Below the pieces are notes generated by a model. It was not told the DNA's origin. It saw only the letters and a list, made by a program, of their open reading frames with translations, and ran no database searches. A stretch of 64,000 nt of DNA from Fusarium oxysporum f. sp. lycopersici 4287 (taxonomy: Eukaryota > Ascomycota > Sordariomycetes > Hypocreales > Nectriaceae), in the NCBI RefSeq assembly GCF_000149955.1, contig NC_030990.1, positions 2,934,627 to 2,998,626 of the forward strand, given 5' to 3'. The position numbers were made by a program, and so were the translations under genes. Positions 56,353 to 64,000 of the stretch are shown piece by piece (the first letter of the stretch is position 1; every line of letters starts with the position of its first letter).

Positions 56353-59300
56353 ATGTCGTCGTCAGTGGCGGTCGCGGCTGCCCCATTGCAATTTCATGAC
56401 TACTTGCAGTTCCCAATCAATGATACAAAACCGCCAATACCGGACTTTTCGAAATATAGAAATTTACGCGGGAAAAGTGTGTGTGCTGAATCTCGAAAAA
56501 CATTTGAGGTTTATGCCGACCCGCCATCAGAAGGAGCCCATCTTGCCGAGGGGGATTGTTACCCACGACTTGACTCACCAACATTAGTCCCGCGAACTGT
56601 TCGACGCCGGTCCAGGAGTGTGACTTCATTATTAACATTATCGCGCGAACGAAAACTTATTGCGCCGGTGGTCCCAGCGCTGCCGTCCCCTTCAGTCTCG
56701 GTTTCAGTTGGCAATCGCGGAGTCGAATTCCTGAAAGGTCTCGCGGAGAGCGTTACAGGGGTCATTGGCAGCCTCTCTCCACGAATTGCGGCCAGCGCTG
56801 ACAATGACAATGGGCCCAATAGGCACCGTCAGGATTCGCTGTGTTCTGTGCCTTCGATCATTCGCTCCCCGGTTCCGTCAGTATTGGTGTCGCCGTGTGC
56901 ACAAAGCTTCGCTGGCGTATCAGGCAATTTAAATTTAGCTTCAGCAGAGTCTCAAACCGCGCCGTCGCCCGCTGTCCCGCCCGGCCCCAGCAGCCCCCTG
57001 GCAAGCCCGTTATATGTTCCAACGCCTAAAACTACAAACATCCCGCCATTCCTTTCGAACTTAGCTTCGAAACCTCTACCTCTACGATCGCCAAATTTGA
57101 ACCAAGAATTCTCCCGCAGCACTGCGCATCTTACTGGCCGTGACCACAGCCGTAGTCGAAGTCGAAGTCGAAGTCGCAGCCGCAGCCGCAGTCGTCCCCG
57201 GGGCCCAGACTTATTCAAACCACTTCCACCGACATATGCGTTTGATCTGCCAGCTCCAGAATCACCTATACTTCGTACCGTGCCATCTGCGAGTGATATC
57301 GCCAGATTTAAACGTCGCAATCTACACGCTCTGCGTATCAATACTGAAACTGCTGAGCGCGCTGCAAAGATCGAACGAGAGGACCTTGAGCGCGAGGAAG
57401 ACGAGGCCGAACGCCTAGCCGACGAAGTTGCCCGTCTTGAAGCTGAGACTGATCGTATCCTTGCCGAGCAGAAGAAACGCGACCTCGCCCGCCGCCGAGC
57501 GCAACTCCCGACTCCGTCCCCTAAATTTCCACGATTTCTTGTTCTTGACAAGTTTTCATTTCTCTATCGTAGTCGGCGATCGAATGCTTTGACAAGCCAA
57601 GCCGGCACGCCAAGCCCAGGGGCACCAACAATCTTTTCTCTTGATCTCAGTCGGCCTAGCAGTCCTGAGGAATCTTCATCACCAGGAAAAATGAGTTTCA
57701 TAGAACAGGGTGGTAAAGGTATCGTGCCAGGCACTGATGCCCCAACTTCGGCCAGTAATGGAGGTGAGAGAGTAAGTTTTATACCTAATCCTCAGGTGTG
57801 CTCATTCAGGTTCTCACATGATTTTTTTCTCTGTAGCGCGTGTGCGTACGATGCCTATCATCAGTCATCAATCTTCCTGTCAACACTGATACTTCTCCTG
57901 TTGATATCCTCTACTCGACCGCCAACCTGACCAGCCATGATATCGATCCCAAGGCCAGCGTATTGATCGAATGTTACGTTGAGCTTGGTCTCGAACGGCG
58001 TCTTCGCCGTTACGAACGAATTCGTGACGTTATGAATTCTTGGGATCGTGACCAGCAGAACTCTCTTCTTGTTGTCACCAATGATATCTCACAAAGCGAT
58101 GACCCTGATCTCGATATGAAGTCTGTGCCACGAACTCCAACCCCTCCCCCAGGCTTCACGCTGCAAATGTACCACTCTTCCAGGCCAGGAAAATGGAACA
58201 AGCGATGGATCACCTTGCTGGAATCTGGTCAGATGTTTGCTTCCAAGAAGCCTGATTCAAAGGCTTCGGACAAGGATAGTACTGTTCTGTGTCATTTATC
58301 AGATTTTGACATCTATACACCAAGAGAGAGTGAGGCCAGGCGTCATCTAAAAGCCCCCCGACGCTTTTGCTATGCTGTTAAGAGTCAGCAAAAGACCTTC
58401 GTTTTCCCAAACGGCGAGAATTTTGTTCATTTCTTCTGCGCTGAAGACAGAAAAACTTGCCACGCGTTTTCTTGAACTTGTGCAACGTTGGCGGAGTTGG
58501 TATCTGGTCAATAAGCAGGTTGACTTCGAGAAAAAGGACAAGCCCCCGCAACTTACCATGCACCTAGAAAACGACACGGCTCCCAAAGCCATTTCCAGAT
58601 CGAAGAGTTCTGTCGCTTATAAAGGTCATAGTACCCAGGTTTCTGTCGACGAGACGCCATACACTATCGGCGCTTTCCAGCCTCTTCTTGATATGGACCG
58701 CTTTGATAAGCCCCTGGAGGAGTTCGGCAAAGATCTGGAACAGGACAAAACCAAATATGGGGATCCTGATACTGAGTTTAAAAGTGGACTCGTCCGAAAG
58801 GCGACCTGCAAACAGCCAAACGTATTAACAAAGTCCAAATCAATACATCACAAGCATCGGTCACCGCCAACGCCTCGGGACGAGGCGCAATTCTCTTCCA
58901 CGGGGCTTCTGGGTCAAGGATATGAAGAGAAACGCAAAATAGCTGAACGGGCACCTATCATTAGCCCCCCTCCCACCAACGCAGCTTTCACAAAAGGAGC
59001 CTCACTCCTGGGTCAAGGCTATGAGCAAAAGCGCAAGATCTCTGAGCGAGCGCCAGTCAACAACAGCGTTCCTTCAACGAACGCAGGTTTCACAGAGGGT
59101 CCTTCACTGCTCAACGGTGGTGTTGTCTCGCCTACGTCTCCTAATGAGAATATGGCAGATTCGAAATCATGGTTTCCTTTGGGAGCAGATCAGTCTTCTC
59201 AGCCACGCTACCGTAGTCGATCTGTCCGAGATCCCAATAGGCGGCCTACCACGTCTGAGAAGGTCCCAGATATACCCCAGCCGTTAGTCAATCTTACCAA

Positions 59301-59679
59301 CAGCTTCCCTGAGCCGCCTCGCTGGCGCGAGAATAAGGGCCATGGTGTAAAAGCCCCAGCCGGTGGTCCCTTAATCAGCCTCGCTACCGGGGGATCGACG
59401 AACAATTCATTCAACACTCGGAGTGCCTCTGGTCTTATTGGGCAGTCTCGACCTCTGCCCTCTTCTTCGTCCATGACGGTTGGTAGCCGTCCTCGGAGCC
59501 GGTCTATCGCAGGAACTCAACAATCGCCGAGCCATGCTCCTCCAGTTCCTCCTTTGCCAATCCGTTCCTTGCGTCGAGAAAACACTGCGCCGCTCGAACA
59601 GTCTCGTGGCCGTGATCCTCGTCCGCGAGAGCCGTTGATCAATCGAGCCGGGACGATGGGCTTCTCGTCAAGGAATTAA
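56353..59679 (+). CDS. Ras-association plus PH domain protein, one frameshift
   Basis: Two exons, 56353-57771 and 57837-59679, about 1086 residues if repaired. Residues 1-330 are disordered and include nine SR pairs (about 266-283). A charged coiled coil follows (about 330-390: RAAKIEREDLEREEDEAERL). The RA domain (about 475-555: RVCVRCLSSVINLPVNTDTS) leads into a PH domain (about 578-695: GFTLQMYHSSRPGKWNKRW, FCYAVKSQQKTF, FVHFFCAEDRKTC). The frame then breaks at TTTT, 58467-58470, and resumes one base later as LELVQRWRSWYLVNKQVDF. The tail has a tandem repeat of LLGQGYEEKRKI type and prolines (APPVPPLPIR). RA-PH proteins act as effectors of Ras-like GTPases at membranes; the GTPase is unknown here. 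The break is probably one extra T. Confidence 0.85.
57146..57199 (+). repeat. SR-dipeptide coding repeat
   Basis: A run of alternating Ser and Arg codons inside the RA-PH gene, encoding about nine SR pairs. Codons vary (AGC/AGT with CGT/CGA/CGC), so it is a protein-level repeat more than a simple DNA repeat. Confidence 0.85.
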
Positions 59680-60283
59680 ACAGAGGCCAGAACCTCCCTT
59701 CCTTTCACAAACGATGGGTTGTTGAAAATGATGTTAAAAGCTTATGCAGTTATGTCCATCATGTCCAAAGAATAAACGTCCCTCAGTCATGACTTTGTGG
59801 CCTTCTTTACGAATCAGAGTGTTACCTGCGGCAGTGGTACATAGTACTGGTTTGGGTGAATAGGAGTGGAAGCGCCAAAGAGAAAGTAGTGCCAGGTGCT
59901 CTCGGGCAGGGACTTGCGAGTTATGTCTGGTTTTGCCGTTATGGGTTCTTTTTGGCGTTTTCCCGGAGTTTTTGCTTTGCATAACTTCTTTCTTGATCTT
60001 CTATATATCCTTGAGCAAGAGCGGAAGCTCGTATTGATACAAGATGGCGGGTTCCATCTATTCCTTGAAGGGTGGGTTTACCATACGTTTTATGATATCA
60101 GCTATTTTCTTCCATATCTTCTCAACTTGATTACTTGGTTCATCGTACGTGCCGCTGGTCTATCTATACTGTGGTGACACATCTGCCACTTTCGCTTTGA
60201 AAGCAACCTTTACAATTTGGCCGTCCATCGTACCCTTTCTTTTGCACTCATGTATGGATATGATTCAATTCAGAGCTTTTAGT
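59680..60283. other. 3' intergenic between the RA-PH gene and FPPS
   Basis: Convergent gap of 604 bases with both 3' ends. Small frames only. Confidence 0.55.
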
Positions 60284-62263
<1,980 letters not shown>

Positions 62264-62989
62264 TCAAGCCCAGCCGTTGGCTTCTTCCTTATATTGACTG
62301 ATCCCTTGTGGCACAACATACTTGATCCGATCATACCACTCCGTATCATTCTCTTGAATCACGGCTAATGCGTCCAGCAGCGCTCTCTCTAATGCACCGT
62401 CCCTCATCATCACCACGATGCACGCAGCGTTGAGCTCTGCATTGCGAAACCCTCGGACAAAGGTTTCCACATCGTACATATGCGCGAGTCGAGTATGCGT
62501 CGGCGTACTGTCCAGTTCTCTACACTTCTGGATTGGCGGGTAGATTATCAATAACGTCTCATCGATGACGGCTGCTGACATGCATTGGATAGAGGAATCT
62601 GCACATGTACATACCTGGCAGTCCTGGCACCTCGCTCCCACGGACTTGACATAGTTGTTACACTTCCTACTACCCCAACGATGGCTGCAAGGCCAATGCA
62701 TGTTGCTTTGTGAAGTCTCTTTCTTTCGTATCTCAGCCGGAATATTTGATATGGAGGTGTTGTTAACGAGTTCACTGTTCTCTTGATGTATGCTCAGCCA
62801 GAAATTCGGTTCACTTCTCGAATACATGCCGTGCGCACTCGCTCTTATACTATGTTTCGCTCGGTGACGAAGCTTGACACGGTAATGATTCGGTTCGCAC
62901 GTGCTGCAGAGGATTGTGCGAGGTTGTATCGGACACTCATTTTGTGAGACGTCGCTGATATTCACAGCCGTTCGAATGCTGTGATACAT
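62264..62989 (-). CDS. Unknown cysteine-motif protein
   Basis: From the ATG at 62989 the frame gives 241 residues. The open frame extends upstream to about 63148 without an ATG, so an upstream exon is possible. I do not recognise the family. Central residues show PCSHRWGSRKCNNYVKSVGA followed by RCQDC (about 62610-62697), a likely metal-binding block. The C-terminal third looks ordered and helical, with ALERALLDALAVIQENDTEWYDRI and a hydrophobic VVMM. The same motif, K-C-x-N-Y-V-x6-C-x-D-C, is found in the next gene. It has no signal peptide or clear membrane segment. The gene could be a lineage-specific accessory gene. Expression is unproven. Confidence 0.6.
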   Translation of the reverse strand: MYHSIRTAVNISDVSQNECPIQPRTILCSTCEPNHYRVKLRHRAKHSIRASAHGMYSRSEPNFWLSIHQENSELVNNTSISNIPAEIRKKETSQSNMHWPCSHRWGSRKCNNYVKSVGARCQDCQVCTCADSSIQCMSAAVIDETLLIIYPPIQKCRELDSTPTHTRLAHMYDVETFVRGFRNAELNAACIVVMMRDGALERALLDALAVIQENDTEWYDRIKYVVPQGISQYKEEANGWA

Positions 62990-63470
62990 GTCCGTTGACT
63001 GAGAAAGCAAGCTAATGCACCTGCGCAAGAGAGTCAAGTGCTGGATCTGTGGCTCTTGACGAAGGCAAAGATGTACAGAAACACCGCAAGGCCCTGCGCT
63101 CTCTTTAAAGGGCAAAGTGTGAGCAATAGTGAGCTGTGAACTGTTCAACGCTCACTCGATTATCAAGGCACTACCGTTTCTGGCTGCCGAAGTCTACCCA
63201 GAGGAGATGGGTGGCAGAGGTCGGCCATCATGACTTGATGAGGCCCGGAATAGAGTTGACAGTTCAAACGTTACTCACTGGAGCCCATGTTTGAAGTCTA
63301 CCGGTGCCGGAGCCATCTTATAGACTGTTTTAGAGCATTTAATACAAACTTAGCGCTCCCATAAGCTCGAACCGGCCTCCTTAGCAATATATACAGTGTT
63401 CAACTCTGAAGTTTTGGATGCCCCTTCAACTTAGCATGCCACACTAAGCTCAGTACAACAGTCTACATGG
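62990..63470. other. Intergenic between the two cysteine-motif genes
   Basis: About 480 bases on the - strand. It holds the 3' end of the right-hand gene and the upstream region of the 62989 gene, part of which may be coding up to 63148. Confidence 0.4.
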
Positions 63471-64000
63471 TTATTTCATCCTTGGCTCCCAGTTTTTGTC
63501 CAACTTTTCTTCTCTCAGTCTCTCAAGTCGTTCCGTCAAATTATTGTGCGTCCAATGCATAGGTCCCCTATCCCGCGCCGCCTCAAGTGCGTCGCAAACC
63601 GCGTGGTAGACTTCGCTGAAATTACGAAAAATGTAGTCAAGTACGGCAGTAAGAAGATTATCCACGTTGTACCTTTTCTTTGCCTTCTCGATGTACTTGT
63701 TGACCCGTTCGTACGTGATGCCATCCACATCATGGTATTTGTCAAGCAGGTATTGCGCGAAGTCGATATGGAGATCTGATGCCTTCACCTCATTGTCTCC
63801 AAATTGTCTACCCATTCTCTTGAGAGTCAGTTAGAGGGTGGAACTCTGGTAGTGGCACCGTGGGGTGAGTGCCCATGGATGGATTGTCCTTACCTCGCAG
63901 TCAAAGCATATGCTTTTCTTGAGGAACACATAGTTGGGGCACTTGACTTCCGGTGTCCAACACAAGATGCACGGAAATATCCGAACAGCTCTGTTGATAT
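63471..64000 (-). CDS. Unknown cysteine-motif protein, 5' end outside window
   Basis: Partial gene. The last exon, 63818-63471, joins an upstream exon (64000-63894 and beyond) across a GTAAGG donor and CAAG acceptor, phase 0. The visible upstream exon reads RIFPCILCWTPEVKCPNYV, then FLKKSICFDCE, with five Cys in a zinc-binding-like layout. The last exon is mostly helical and charged (FAQYLLDKYHDVDGITYERV, KKRYNVDNLLTAVLDYIFRN) and ends NWEPRMK. The family is unknown. The Cys motif shares K-C-x-N-Y-V-x6-C-x-D-C with its left neighbour, so the pair may be distant tandem duplicates. The start lies to the right of the window. Confidence 0.65.

Overview
The window is nuclear DNA of a filamentous ascomycete, almost certainly a Fusarium or close hypocrealean relative. 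Genes carry short introns of about 45-150 bases with GTAAGT-like donors and CTAAC/CTGAC branch sites, are spaced 0.3-4 kb apart on both strands without operons, and encode proteins closest to Sordariomycete housekeeping proteins. The farnesyl diphosphate synthase at the right is of Fusarium type. The species cannot be fixed from the sequence alone.

Layout, left to right: an empty left edge (1-2830); PRE1 proteasome beta4 (-) divergent from RRP9 (+); ULP2 SUMO protease (-); SPC3 signal peptidase subunit (+); XRN1 5'-3' exoribonuclease (-), whose reading frame is broken by a cluster of single-base insertions; HAT2/RbAp48 (+); an F-box-like protein (+); an NRP1-like RNA-binding protein with a degenerate exonuclease domain (-); a gene-free block of 3.8 kb; PMP3 proteolipid (+); a disordered unknown protein (+) behind a long leader; CTK1/CDK12-type kinase (-); a gene-poor 2.6 kb; an EHT1/YheT-like alpha/beta hydrolase (+) with what looks like an AT-AC intron; LOC1 (-); a 4EHP-class eIF4E (+); SAD1/USP39 (-); UTP13 (-); an unknown membrane protein (+); a MAT2B/RmlD-like reductase (+); a Ras-association plus PH protein (+) with one frameshift; FPPS/ERG20 (-); and two neighbouring cysteine-motif genes (-), the last running off the right edge.

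The genes do not form a pathway cluster. Many of them serve RNA: ribosome assembly (RRP9, UTP13, LOC1), mRNA decay and translation (XRN1, eIF4E2, NRP1), splicing (SAD1) and transcription elongation (CTK1). Others cover chromatin, SUMO and proteasome turnover, secretion and isoprenoid synthesis.

The points most worth a second look are the AT-AC intron at 39916-39961, the insertion-type frameshifts in XRN1 and the RA-PH gene (probably consensus errors, but needing proof), the cysteine motif shared by the two right-edge genes, and the pseudo-exonuclease domain of the NRP1-like protein. Introns were placed by eye from splice signals and reading frame. Product names come from recognised family sequence, not from a search.
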